Shown piece after piece: positions 13,951 to 20,475 of a stretch of 20,475 nucleotides of DNA; position 1 is the stretch's first letter; each line of letters opens with the position of its first letter. Both the position numbers and the translations under genes were made by a program. The notes beneath the pieces are model-generated. The model worked only from the letters and a program-made list of their open reading frames with translations, made no database searches and was not told the DNA's origin. This stretch comes from Promethearchaeota archaeon. Lineage in GTDB: Archaea > Asgardarchaeota > Lokiarchaeia > Sigynarchaeales > SOKP01. The stretch is from NCBI GenBank assembly GCA_014729315.1, contig WJKD01000929.1, positions 1-20,475 of the forward strand, read 5' to 3'.

Positions 13951-15990
13951 ATGAATTCGCTAGATTTTAAACGAGGAACATGTCCGATAATTATCAAACC
14001 CAATCTTGGACAACCCTTATTGATAAACATTAATGATTCGAAGGACATAAATGGAAAATTTCTATCCAAAATCAATCTTTCCTTCGTTCTCGTAGCAGGT
14101 TCTGAAATTCCAATTAGTAAAATATCTTCGGATATTAGCTCAAATGTCTACATCCAACCAATCTTGAAAGCTGAAGGAGATTTTCATAAGAGAAGAGGAA
14201 AATTATACTCATTAGAATTAGAAAAACTCGAAAAAATCGAAAGACCAAAAGCATTAATCAAAAAAAGAGTGACGAAAAAGAATTACCAGCATTGGGATAT
14301 ATTTAATAATTTAACAGAAATCAATAATTTATACGGTAAGAGAAGTGAACTTTATAACGCCTATTTTCAATGGACGAATGCCGAGGATATTTTAAACCTA
14401 TTCAAGACTCTGGATCGCGAAGTAATTCTTTTTGATTTAATCCAAGAGATCCCTAAGAAATCAGCAAGAAGAACCAACTATCATAGTGTTGCGATTTACA
14501 ACAAAAGGTTTGAATACTTCAAATTTATCCATTCTACGGACCCGCATATTGCGAGAAGATGCGATTTCTTAATCAAATTAATAAAAGACAGAGCTAAGCG
14601 GAAGTTAAATTATAGAATTAATAGAAAAACGATAGATCATGATAAAGTGCCATTTATTCTAAAAAGAGATTTTGAAATTAAAGAAGGGTTTCAAAAAGCG
14701 CGCGTAGAGAAAATTCGATATGCTAAATACAATTACAATTATAATTTACGTTTATTAATTGATTTTGTAAATAGTCAAGTATGTGATAAAAATTTAGATT
14801 TTGTGGCGATTACTGGCGATCTGGTTGATTATATCAGAATTGCAAGAGGAAATTTTGAATATGAAAATAATTTCGAAGTCTTTATTGATATTATTTTAGG
14901 AAGGCATAAAGATTTAGACAAATTTCCATTTTTCAGAGATAAAGAATTCATAAACAAAAAAGAAATACTTGCCCCAATATTCACTCTCGTAGGGAATCAC
15001 GATTATAGAAAAGGGCACTATAATATAAGGTTTGGAAAGTTTAGAAAAATGTTTGGACTTCGTAAAAACGACTTAAACGATTATTACGATATGAAATATT
15101 TCAACTTTTTATCGTCCCTTTTATCAAAAAAGAAGTATTTGAGAGATTATTTTCGACATATCAATCCTAATTTAACCTATTCACTCACCTTGAGTAATGA
15201 TTTTAAATTTATTTTTCTTGATACAGGTCAAGATTTATTAATCAACATAATTGGTTTATTAAAGGGAACACCAAGCACCAAAGGATTAAGATTTCACCAT
15301 ATACGTCTATTACGGAACTATATTCTGGAAGCTCAGAATAAAAAACTAATTTTATGTATGCATGCTCCTCCTATCTCCCCAAATCTAACATATTTCAAAA
15401 GAAAGAAACTTAAAAAACTCCTAAATGCAGAGGAGGGTAATCTTAAATGGTCAGAATTTTACGAGGATAACTTGGAGGGAAATTTAGGTACGAGGCAAAT
15501 CCAAGAAATTTTAAACTTAAAACATCAAACAATTATGTATAATTGGTCGAGGCTTTTAAAATTAATAACAGGAACTGATAAAGTTGCCGATCGTAGATTA
15601 GATCTAGTGCTATGCGGTCATACACATACTTTAAAAGAATTTAGGTTGAAACCATTGCCTCATCATGCTCTAAAAAAAATCGATCTTGATTTTCATATAG
15701 GTCCTCTCTTTCGAAAAATTCCTTGTGAAGTATATACAGATAAATACAGAGAAAAAATTAAGAATTATGAAGATCCTAAAGAACTAGAAGAGTGGTTTGA
15801 AAAAAATAAGCCATTTGTCATCCAAACGCAAGCCATAGGACCAATTTCTGCGAAAAAAAAATTCAAACCACCGGGTTTTAGGTTGGTGGAAATAAAAAAC
15901 AATTTAATAAGCAAGCTTGATATTTATTCTCTTCATTTAAAAGAACGAAGTATAATCAACAGAGAATCAGATTATCCGAAACTAAGTTAA
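13951..15990 (+). CDS. Large calcineurin-type metallophosphoesterase
   Basis: The five metal-binding blocks of the calcineurin-like superfamily are present in order: STDPH (Asp197, His199), TGDLVDY (Asp290), VGNHD (Asn349, His350), CMHAPP (His471) and CGHTH (His557, His559). At 679 residues the protein is far longer than a minimal domain. About 185 residues precede the first motif, with a Lys/Arg-rich stretch at about 85-115. Long basic inserts separate STDPH from GDLVD, and GNHD from the HAPP block. There is no signal peptide or membrane helix, so it should be cytoplasmic. The substrate is unknown; phosphodiester or phosphomonoester hydrolysis with a two-metal site is expected from the family. 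It is divergent from the PAS gene, and its last 9 bp overlap the end of the converging sugar kinase gene. Confidence 0.85.
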   Translation: MNSLDFKRGTCPIIIKPNLGQPLLININDSKDINGKFLSKINLSFVLVAGSEIPISKISSDISSNVYIQPILKAEGDFHKRRGKLYSLELEKLEKIERPKALIKKRVTKKNYQHWDIFNNLTEINNLYGKRSELYNAYFQWTNAEDILNLFKTLDREVILFDLIQEIPKKSARRTNYHSVAIYNKRFEYFKFIHSTDPHIARRCDFLIKLIKDRAKRKLNYRINRKTIDHDKVPFILKRDFEIKEGFQKARVEKIRYAKYNYNYNLRLLIDFVNSQVCDKNLDFVAITGDLVDYIRIARGNFEYENNFEVFIDIILGRHKDLDKFPFFRDKEFINKKEILAPIFTLVGNHDYRKGHYNIRFGKFRKMFGLRKNDLNDYYDMKYFNFLSSLLSKKKYLRDYFRHINPNLTYSLTLSNDFKFIFLDTGQDLLINIIGLLKGTPSTKGLRFHHIRLLRNYILEAQNKKLILCMHAPPISPNLTYFKRKKLKKLLNAEEGNLKWSEFYEDNLEGNLGTRQIQEILNLKHQTIMYNWSRLLKLITGTDKVADRRLDLVLCGHTHTLKEFRLKPLPHHALKKIDLDFHIGPLFRKIPCEVYTDKYREKIKNYEDPKELEEWFEKNKPFVIQTQAIGPISAKKKFKPPGFRLVEIKNNLISKLDIYSLHLKERSIINRESDYPKLS

Positions 15991-16932
15991 TAATTCCATT
16001 ACTTGATCATAGGTAGTGTCTGGCATAGGTCCAAAGTTCTGAACCTTTAACGCTCCAACAGCATTTGCAAATCGGGTTGCTTTTTGTAGATTCCAATTTG
16101 CCAAATAAGCAACAATAAAAGCACCACCAAACGAGTCTCCTGCGCCCGTGGGATCCATTTCCTCAACTTTAAAGCTTGGTACAAATAAACCGTTAAGATT
16201 GTCCCTGGTATAGACCGTACTTCCTTTCGAGCCTTGTTTTAGAACAACTATATTTACTTTTTCAAGTAATTTTAAACAAGCTTGTGTTTCTCCTTTCGTT
16301 TTAGCCAACATTTCAGCCTCTTCTCCGCTAGGAAGTAGAATATCAGTTACTTCAAGTACAGGTTCACAAATTTTTAATATTTCATCAAGGTCTAACATTT
16401 CTGGTCTTAGATTGGGATCAAACGATATAAATATTCCAGGATTTTTCCGTTTGGCAATTTCGAGTGCCTTATAACATGCATTTCGAGATTTTAAACTAAT
16501 TGAAAGTGCGCTTCCCATTATATGTAGATTTTTAACACCTTCAAAATATTCTGGATTAACATCCTCCGGAGAAGTCTCACCGGCAGCTCCAGCAGCGAAT
16601 ATGAACTTCCTCGAGCCATCTGAATTGTATTGGTTAAAGGCTATACCTGTAGTTCTGGATTTATCTTTTCTTATTTGTGAGATATCAACACCGTCTTTTT
16701 TTAATTTTTTAATGATACATTCCCCAAATTCGTCTTCTCCTACAACTCCGATATACCCCGTAGAAAAACCCAACATTTTTGACATCCGAGCAGCAGAATC
16801 TATGAATATTGCGGGAGCACCACTAGGGTAAGGTCCTTTATAGAGTTCGCCTATATTCCCATGAGGTGTGTCCATCTCCGTCCTCATTATCTCTACTAAT
16901 AGCTCTCCCAAACATATGATATCAGGACTCAT
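15982..16932 (-). CDS. PfkB-family sugar kinase, tagatose-kinase-like
   Basis: This 316-residue protein is normal length for a ribokinase/PfkB enzyme. It starts IICLGELLVEIM and has GPYPSGAPAIF, GVVGEDEFG with KDGVD, the GSRKF strand, SFDPNLRP (substrate region), LLPSGEEAEML, LKQGSKGS and the signature DPTGAGDSFGGAF with the catalytic Asp at about 266. The early pattern LGELLVEIM...GP(Y/F)PSGAPAIF resembles proteins annotated as tagatose kinase, but 2-keto-3-deoxygluconate kinase or fructokinase cannot be excluded. It phosphorylates a sugar or sugar acid with ATP in the cytoplasm. The start at 16932 places the conserved first strand right after Met. The gene ends tail-to-tail with the phosphoesterase, overlapping it by 9 bp, and is divergent from the amidohydrolase gene. 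Confidence 0.85.
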   Translation of the reverse strand: MSPDIICLGELLVEIMRTEMDTPHGNIGELYKGPYPSGAPAIFIDSAARMSKMLGFSTGYIGVVGEDEFGECIIKKLKKDGVDISQIRKDKSRTTGIAFNQYNSDGSRKFIFAAGAAGETSPEDVNPEYFEGVKNLHIMGSALSISLKSRNACYKALEIAKRKNPGIFISFDPNLRPEMLDLDEILKICEPVLEVTDILLPSGEEAEMLAKTKGETQACLKLLEKVNIVVLKQGSKGSTVYTRDNLNGLFVPSFKVEEMDPTGAGDSFGGAFIVAYLANWNLQKATRFANAVGALKVQNFGPMPDTTYDQVMELLT

Positions 16933-17192
16933 TCATTTCCCTCTTAAAAAGAATTACTTTGACTTTATTAAAGTTTTATTTATCTTATGATGAGTGAAGG
17001 ATTCACTTTTTTTATTATTTGCGTAAGAAATGATAAATAGCATGCGATTTCAAAATTGTTATTGATCTAGAATGGATAAGTTAAATTTCTTAGGATAAAA
17101 TAATCTATTTTAGTAAATAGATATAATTAGAATTAGAAAAAATATAAATTCGAAATAAAAATTGCTAAAGATTAAAAAATAAAATAAAAAAC

Positions 17193-17199
17193 GAGGTGA
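17193..17199 (+). promoter_or_regulatory. Strong Shine-Dalgarno that decides an AUA start
   Basis: GAGGTGA is a near-perfect Shine-Dalgarno, 7 nt before ATA at 17207. Most other genes in this window have no such site. Its position points to 17207 rather than the downstream TTG at 17294 or ATG at 17321. The rest of the divergent gap 16933-17192 is AT-rich and shows no other clear element. Confidence 0.6.
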
Positions 17200-17206
17200 C
17201 AAAAAG

Positions 17207-18142
17207 ATAACAATTGATTCTCATGTTCATCTATTCTTTGAAGGTTCCGATCCTGAGGAATTTTTCCTTGGGTGCGCTAGAACCGGAGTTGCTTTGTTTG
17301 GAAAAGAAAAAGGGGAATACATGGATGCGAAACAATTATACGAACAGCAAATGAGTATCCTTCACGATAAAACTGGGGAAAGGCTTATCAAAGAGATGGA
17401 TAAAGCAAAAATAGAAAAAGCTATTCTATTACCTCTTGATTTTTGGTTAAAATATCCCACATCTGAAAATCTAGGAATTTCCATAAAGGAAAAGAATAAA
17501 ATTTACGGAGAAGTCGTCCAAACATATCCGGACAGATTAAAAACGCATTTCGGTATAAATCCTTTGAGAAAAGATGCGATTGAACTTTTAGATTTTACTA
17601 TGAAGCATTGGGAGCCAGTTGGACTCAAAATCCATCCTACAGCAGGATTTTATCCTGACGATCCCTCGTGTTATCCCCTATATCAAAGAGCGGCCGAATA
17701 TGATCTTCCTATTTTAATTCACAGCGGTAATGAACCCGCTCCGATGGACGTGAAGTATTCTCATCCGATGTATATTGATGCCGTGGCTTCGGAATTTCCG
17801 GATATAAAGATCATAATTGCACATTGTGGACATGGATGGTGGCAGCAAGCTATAGATTTTGCCACGATGAAACCAAATTTATACGTTGATTTTTCCGGAT
17901 GGCAAATACCATTTAATCAAAATCCGAATTATTTTTGGACGCCGCTTCGAAAAGCAATAGATATGTTAGGTCCATGGCGTGTCCTCTTTGGAACGGATGG
18001 CTCGATGTTAGACGTATTTTTATCTCCAAAAAAATGGGTAAATGCCGTTAAGACACCAAGCAAGACTACTGATATCAAATTTACGGAGCAAGAAATTGAA
18101 ATATTTACTTCAAAAGCAGTAAAAAAACTTTACAATATTTAA
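17207..18142 (+). CDS. Metal-dependent amidohydrolase (amidohydrolase_2 / ACMSD-like fold)
   Basis: Read from ATA at 17207, the protein is 311 residues and begins ITIDSHVHLF, the usual first strand with the HxH metal motif (His6, His8). The other ligands follow in order: LIHSGNE (His172), IIIAHCGHG (His206) and LFGTDGSM (Asp264). The segment THFGINP...GLKIHP is typical of the family, which includes decarboxylases (ACMSD) and amide or lactone hydrolases; the substrate is unknown. No ATG, GTG or TTG lies in frame between the upstream stop (17180) and the HxH motif. A start at TTG 17294 would delete the motif, so AUA initiation with the strong ribosome site is proposed. Alternatively one A is missing from the run at 17201-17205, which would place GTG 17196 in frame. 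The gene is divergent from the sugar kinase. It is an intact counterpart of the degenerate barrel at 10488. Confidence 0.8.
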   Translation: MTIDSHVHLFFEGSDPEEFFLGCARTGVALFGKEKGEYMDAKQLYEQQMSILHDKTGERLIKEMDKAKIEKAILLPLDFWLKYPTSENLGISIKEKNKIYGEVVQTYPDRLKTHFGINPLRKDAIELLDFTMKHWEPVGLKIHPTAGFYPDDPSCYPLYQRAAEYDLPILIHSGNEPAPMDVKYSHPMYIDAVASEFPDIKIIIAHCGHGWWQQAIDFATMKPNLYVDFSGWQIPFNQNPNYFWTPLRKAIDMLGPWRVLFGTDGSMLDVFLSPKKWVNAVKTPSKTTDIKFTEQEIEIFTSKAVKKLYNI

Positions 18143-18147
18143 ACATT

Positions 18148-18205
18148 CTTTAATACAAGCTCTCTTTTTTCTCCTTTTATTTTCTTTCCAATTTTCTCCT
18201 CGATT
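18148..18205 (+). terminator. T/C-rich termination region after the amidohydrolase
   Basis: Repeated T-runs (CTCTTTTTTCTCC, TTTTATTTTCTTT, AATTTTC) follow the stop codon within 60 nt, with no stem. This is the usual appearance of archaeal factor-independent termination. Confidence 0.4.
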
Positions 18206-18279
18206 TTTATGATTCTCCGCATAAATAATATCAGTTGTGTGTATTTGCATAATTTATATTTTTTGATAGATAAAAATCA

Positions 18280-18289
18280 TTTAAAAGCA
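18280..18289 (+). promoter_or_regulatory. TATA box of the flavin-reductase-like gene
   Basis: TTTAAAAGCA lies 44-53 nt before the ATG at 18333 and is identical to ten bases of the box before surface gene 2 (6378-6387). Initiation would fall about 20 nt before the ATG. Confidence 0.35.
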
Positions 18290-18332
18290 AATAAAATTAA
18301 AAAGCACTTAACGTTCATTTATCAAGATAGAT

Positions 18333-18806
18333 ATGTCTGAAAGAATAGAAATTGGACCATACGATTACTCCGACCACTTTTTTAAAAGAGCGGCATTATT
18401 AGTCTCAATGGGTAAAGATAGAACCCCAAATGTTATGGCTCTGCAATGGAAGACTATAGGAGAATTATGGATGATTCCCGTGATAACCGCAGCGGTAGCC
18501 CCGTCGAGATATTCCTTTTCCTTGCTTACCGAAGGAATTCGAGAATTTACGATCAACATTCCCTCAGATCAAAATGCTAACGCGATTAATATTACTGGGA
18601 CTTCTTCCGGAAGAAATACGGATAAATTTAAAAAAGCGGGATTGGAATTAATCGATGGTACAAAAACGACAGTGCCTACGATTAAAAATTGTGATCTGAA
18701 TTACGAATGTAAAATAGTCCATCAAGCAGAATCCGGTAGTATGGCAAGCCATCATCTATTTTTTGGCGAGATTTTAGCGGCTTTTGCCTCTAAAAGATTG
18801 TTATAA
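18333..18806 (+). CDS. Flavin reductase-like, FMN-binding split-barrel protein
   Basis: This 157-residue protein has the order of the flavin reductase (DIM6/NTAB) family: AALLVSMGKDRTPNVMALQW, then a strand and VAPSRYSFSLL, EFTINIPSD, TGTSSGRNTDKF, a Cys/Glu strand LNYECKIVHQ, and HHLFFGEILAAF at the end. The PSRYS and NIP motifs bind FMN in known members. Such proteins reduce flavin with NAD(P)H or act as FMN-binding oxidoreductases in the cytoplasm; the exact partner cannot be read. The length is slightly below the usual 170-200 residues, but both ends are intact. It stands alone between a terminator and the converging regulator gene. Confidence 0.8.
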   Translation: MSERIEIGPYDYSDHFFKRAALLVSMGKDRTPNVMALQWKTIGELWMIPVITAAVAPSRYSFSLLTEGIREFTINIPSDQNANAINITGTSSGRNTDKFKKAGLELIDGTKTTVPTIKNCDLNYECKIVHQAESGSMASHHLFFGEILAAFASKRLL

Positions 18807-18840
18807 AATCTAATTTATTCAATCTTCTTTCTTTTTATTT
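18807..18840. terminator. Short convergent T-rich spacer
   Basis: The 28-bp gap between the converging genes reads into CTTCTTTCTTTTTATTTG on the plus strand. This is suitable to end the flavin-reductase transcript just inside the regulator's 3' end. Confidence 0.35.
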
Positions 18841-19254
18841 GTGATGCTCAATGCAATAACAGCCTCTTGCGTTTGGGATCAATTCGTTTTGTGGAGTCTT
18901 CTTCGGATGTCCGTATTTCTCGCATATTTTTTTAATTGTCTTACAAGAAAAGAGAAGATTAAACTTTTCACTTTCAGCTTGAGCCTCTTTGTTGCTGAGT
19001 CCTAATTCTTTGTGTAAAAGCAATTCTAATAGTTTTGCGTGTCGAATTAATTCAAGAGCGAGATCAACCCCTTTATCGGTTAATCTTACTTTCTTATAAC
19101 GTCTATATTTCACTAATCCTTGTTCCTCTAATCTCTTAATGCAACTCCCGATCGTAGAGTGTGCTAAATCCAATAAGGAAGAGATATTTCCCACCTTTAA
19201 ATTTTCTGGCGATTTATACAGTAATTTTATAACCTTGTAATCTAAATCGATCAT
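18835..19254 (-). CDS. DtxR/MntR-type metal-dependent repressor with altered metal site
   Basis: This 139-residue protein has the two-domain length of MntR rather than long DtxR. Residues 1-60 are a winged helix-turn-helix (VGNISSLLDLAHSTIGSCIKRLEEQGLVKY, wing RYKKVRLTDKG). The dimerisation part reads LIRHAKLLELLLHKELGLSNKEAQAESEKFNLLFSC and then YGHPKKTP...LIP. In usual members the segment AE.LEH supplies metal ligands; here the E-H pair is replaced by Asn-Leu (SEKFNL), with a Cys three residues on. The tail ends GCYCIEHHK, adding two Cys and two His. It lies directly downstream of the ZIP transporter genes, so it probably controls them in response to zinc, manganese or iron. A metal other than Mn/Fe, or a Cys-based site, is possible. 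AAGG lies just before the ATG. Confidence 0.8.
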   Translation of the reverse strand: MIDLDYKVIKLLYKSPENLKVGNISSLLDLAHSTIGSCIKRLEEQGLVKYRRYKKVRLTDKGVDLALELIRHAKLLELLLHKELGLSNKEAQAESEKFNLLFSCKTIKKICEKYGHPKKTPQNELIPNARGCYCIEHHK

Positions 19255-19272
19255 CCTTTAACATCCAAATAT

Positions 19273-19337
19273 ATTAAATCTATATATAAAAAAAAATTGT
19301 CTATAACTAAACTAGTTTATTTCAAGAATGAACTAGT
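19273..19337 (-). promoter_or_regulatory. Promoter and candidate operator of the metal regulator gene
   Basis: On the minus strand, TATATATA (19281-19288) lies 27-34 nt before the ATG at 19254, fitting a leaderless transcript. Upstream of it is the perfect 12-bp palindrome TAAACTAGTTTA (19308-19319). A second ACTAGT (19332-19337) overlaps the end of the ZIP gene exactly 21 bp from the first ACTAGT (19311-19316), or two helical turns. This layout suits a dimeric regulator bound twice on one face, possibly autoregulation. Confidence 0.45.
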
Positions 19338-20094
19338 GACCATGTCCCCCCAAATTAAATATTAACAATAATGTTAGTACGCCTAAAATTATGAGAACTA
19401 GCTGCCGAATGGTGTGTTTTATTCCTAATTTCTGGTGTAGTTCAGGCGTTAAATCGGAAAGAGCGATATATATAAAACTCGCAGCTGAAATTGCAAGAAC
19501 ATATGGAACAAAGATTTGGATGTTTCCTAATATAAAATAGCTGAGTATAGCAGAAGGAATCGTAGTTGCGCTTGATATGGCGTTAGCTACGTAGGATTTC
19601 TTTTTTGACATGCCACTATGTATTAAAATACCAAAATCCCCAGTTTCTTGAGGAATCTCGTGGGCAATAATAGCAAATCCCACAGCAATTCCTACCATTA
19701 TGTTAGTCAAAAATGCAGCAGCAATGACAATTCCATCAGTGAAATTGTGAAGAGCGTCCCCGATAAGCACTATAGGCCCTGCGGCTTCACCATGTATATC
19801 GCAACTCGGCTCAGAACAATTTCTCCATATTATAATTTTCTCAAGAAGAAAAAAGAATAAAATTCCTCCTATTACGACCAACATTACGTTATGAGATTGG
19901 TGTCCAGTTAGATGGATAGCTTCTGGAATTAAACTGTAAAACGCTGCTGTTAAAAGAGTTCCAGTTGCAAAAGCAATCAAAATGGATATTATGCTTTTTT
20001 GCCTCCTCTCGCTTAATAAAATAAAACCTGCAGCAGCAGTAATAGCTCCTATTGAGCCTAAAATACTGAACAATATTATCCATGTTAGAGTCAT
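19333..20094 (-). CDS. ZIP family divalent metal transporter
   Basis: This 253-residue, eight-helix membrane protein has the ZIP core motifs HNFTDG (His116, Asn117, Asp120) in the fourth helix and HEIPQE (His145, Glu146, Glu150) in the fifth, which form the binuclear metal path. A loop between helices three and four carries CSEPSCDIHGE, and the C-terminus ends GGHGH; both could collect metal. The FATGTLLTAAFYSLIPEA start of helix two is typical. It imports zinc or another divalent metal across the cell membrane. The gene is 30 bp downstream of a second ZIP gene and 78 bp upstream of the DtxR-like gene, all on the minus strand, so an operon is likely. ATG 20094 places the first helix immediately after Met. 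Confidence 0.9.
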   Translation of the reverse strand: MTLTWIILFSILGSIGAITAAAGFILLSERRQKSIISILIAFATGTLLTAAFYSLIPEAIHLTGHQSHNVMLVVIGGILFFFLLEKIIIWRNCSEPSCDIHGEAAGPIVLIGDALHNFTDGIVIAAAFLTNIMVGIAVGFAIIAHEIPQETGDFGILIHSGMSKKKSYVANAISSATTIPSAILSYFILGNIQIFVPYVLAISAASFIYIALSDLTPELHQKLGIKHTIRQLVLIILGVLTLLLIFNLGGHGH

Positions 20095-20117
20095 TGACCA
20101 TCAAATGTTTTGTTATT

Positions 20118-20130
20118 ATTAAATCTATAT
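20118..20130 (-). promoter_or_regulatory. AT-rich box shared with the regulator gene upstream region
   Basis: ATTAAATCTATAT here is identical to 19273-19285. Read on the minus strand (ATATAGATTTAAT), it ends 23 nt before the ZIP start at 20094 and overlaps the stop codon of the upstream ZIP gene. It may be an internal promoter or a binding site common to both genes. Confidence 0.35.
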
Positions 20131-20475
20131 CATACCTTTTAGCGAAAAAATTATCACCATTATAGAAATACCTAAAAATACTAATATCAACTGCCTCAAT
20201 GTATAACTAATACCCATTTTATGATGCAGTTGTGGAGTTAAATCCGATAAAGCAATGTATAAAAAGCTTGCTGCGGATATTGCTAATACGTAAGGGATTA
20301 AGAGGGAAATTTTATCCAAGATAAAATAACCAAAGATCCCAGCGGGAATAGTAGAACAACCAGATAGACTATTGTAAATAAAAGCCTTTTTTGCAGGGTA
20401 ATTCTTATCCATTAAAATACCAATATCTCCAACTTCTTGTGGGATTTCGTGCGCAATAACAGATAAGCTTACAGC
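20125..20475 (-). CDS. Second ZIP family metal transporter (partial, C-terminal part)
   Basis: The frame is open to the right edge; 116 residues and the stop are visible. It begins inside the fifth helix with AVSLSVIAHEIPQEVGDIG, so only the last four helices are seen and the HN..D motif lies outside the window. The stretch PYVLAISAASFLYIALSDLTP is nearly identical to the downstream ZIP protein, which shows a tandem duplication, while the middle part (MDKNYPAKKAFIYNSLSG) has diverged. It ends in KGMI without the His-rich tail of its paralogue. The pair may differ in metal preference or affinity. Confidence 0.85.
   Translation of the reverse strand, partial: AVSLSVIAHEIPQEVGDIGILMDKNYPAKKAFIYNSLSGCSTIPAGIFGYFILDKISLLIPYVLAISAASFLYIALSDLTPQLHHKMGISYTLRQLILVFLGISIMVIIFSLKGMI

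Noticed and set aside
1..20475. CRISPR array, rRNA, complete insertion sequence or toxin-antitoxin pair
   Set aside because: No regularly spaced repeats, conserved rRNA segments, transposase motifs or small paired ORFs were found in the intergenic regions.

Overview
The window looks like a piece of an AT-rich archaeal genome, most probably an Asgard (Promethearchaeota) archaeon. Three things suggest this. There are two very large secreted proteins rich in N-x-S/T sequons, each ending in an Asp run, an IPGFE motif, a membrane helix and a KRRK tail. The genes tend to have TTTAAA-type boxes and few Shine-Dalgarno sites. Finally, gene 1 contains a ubiquitin-like domain. The lineage call is an inference; no rRNA or other phylogenetic marker is present.

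Region 1 (1-2740) is the accessory-looking part. A minus-strand gene runs off the left edge (1773 to 1, 591 codons in view). By eye it is more GC-rich than most of the window. It carries a ubiquitin-like beta-grasp segment ending in Gly-Gly-Gly in the middle of the chain, and a helix-turn-helix near the visible end. Behind its start lie T-tracts around a GC-rich island with two interleaved inverted repeats. Next come a 23-codon ORF, a 15-bp-stem hairpin (2326-2412) followed by a T-run, and a 14-nt direct repeat. This could be the edge of an integrated element.

Region 2 (2740-10457) holds two paralogous surface proteins of 1015 and 1329 residues, built from two alternating module types. The second has one additional module pair. 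Each has a T(T)TTAAA box about 90 nt upstream of its start.

Region 3 (10488-13725, minus strand) contains a degenerate amidohydrolase-like barrel fused to a YjbQ/UPF0047 domain, and two small sensor proteins. One sensor has four membrane segments and the other a PAS domain. They share the same C-terminal sensor domain and lack any kinase or effector domain.

Region 4 (13951-18806) contains a long calcineurin-type phosphoesterase, a PfkB sugar kinase whose 3' end overlaps it, a divergently oriented amidohydrolase that appears to start at an AUA codon, and a flavin-reductase-like FMN-binding protein. The sugar kinase and amidohydrolase may belong to carbohydrate or aromatic-acid metabolism, but no pathway can be fixed.

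Region 5 (18835-20475, minus strand) is a metal-homeostasis cluster: two tandem ZIP transporters (the first cut by the right edge) followed by a DtxR/MntR-like regulator whose usual metal ligands are partly replaced. Shared AT-rich boxes and two ACTAGT sites 21 bp apart sit in the gaps and are plausible promoter and operator elements.
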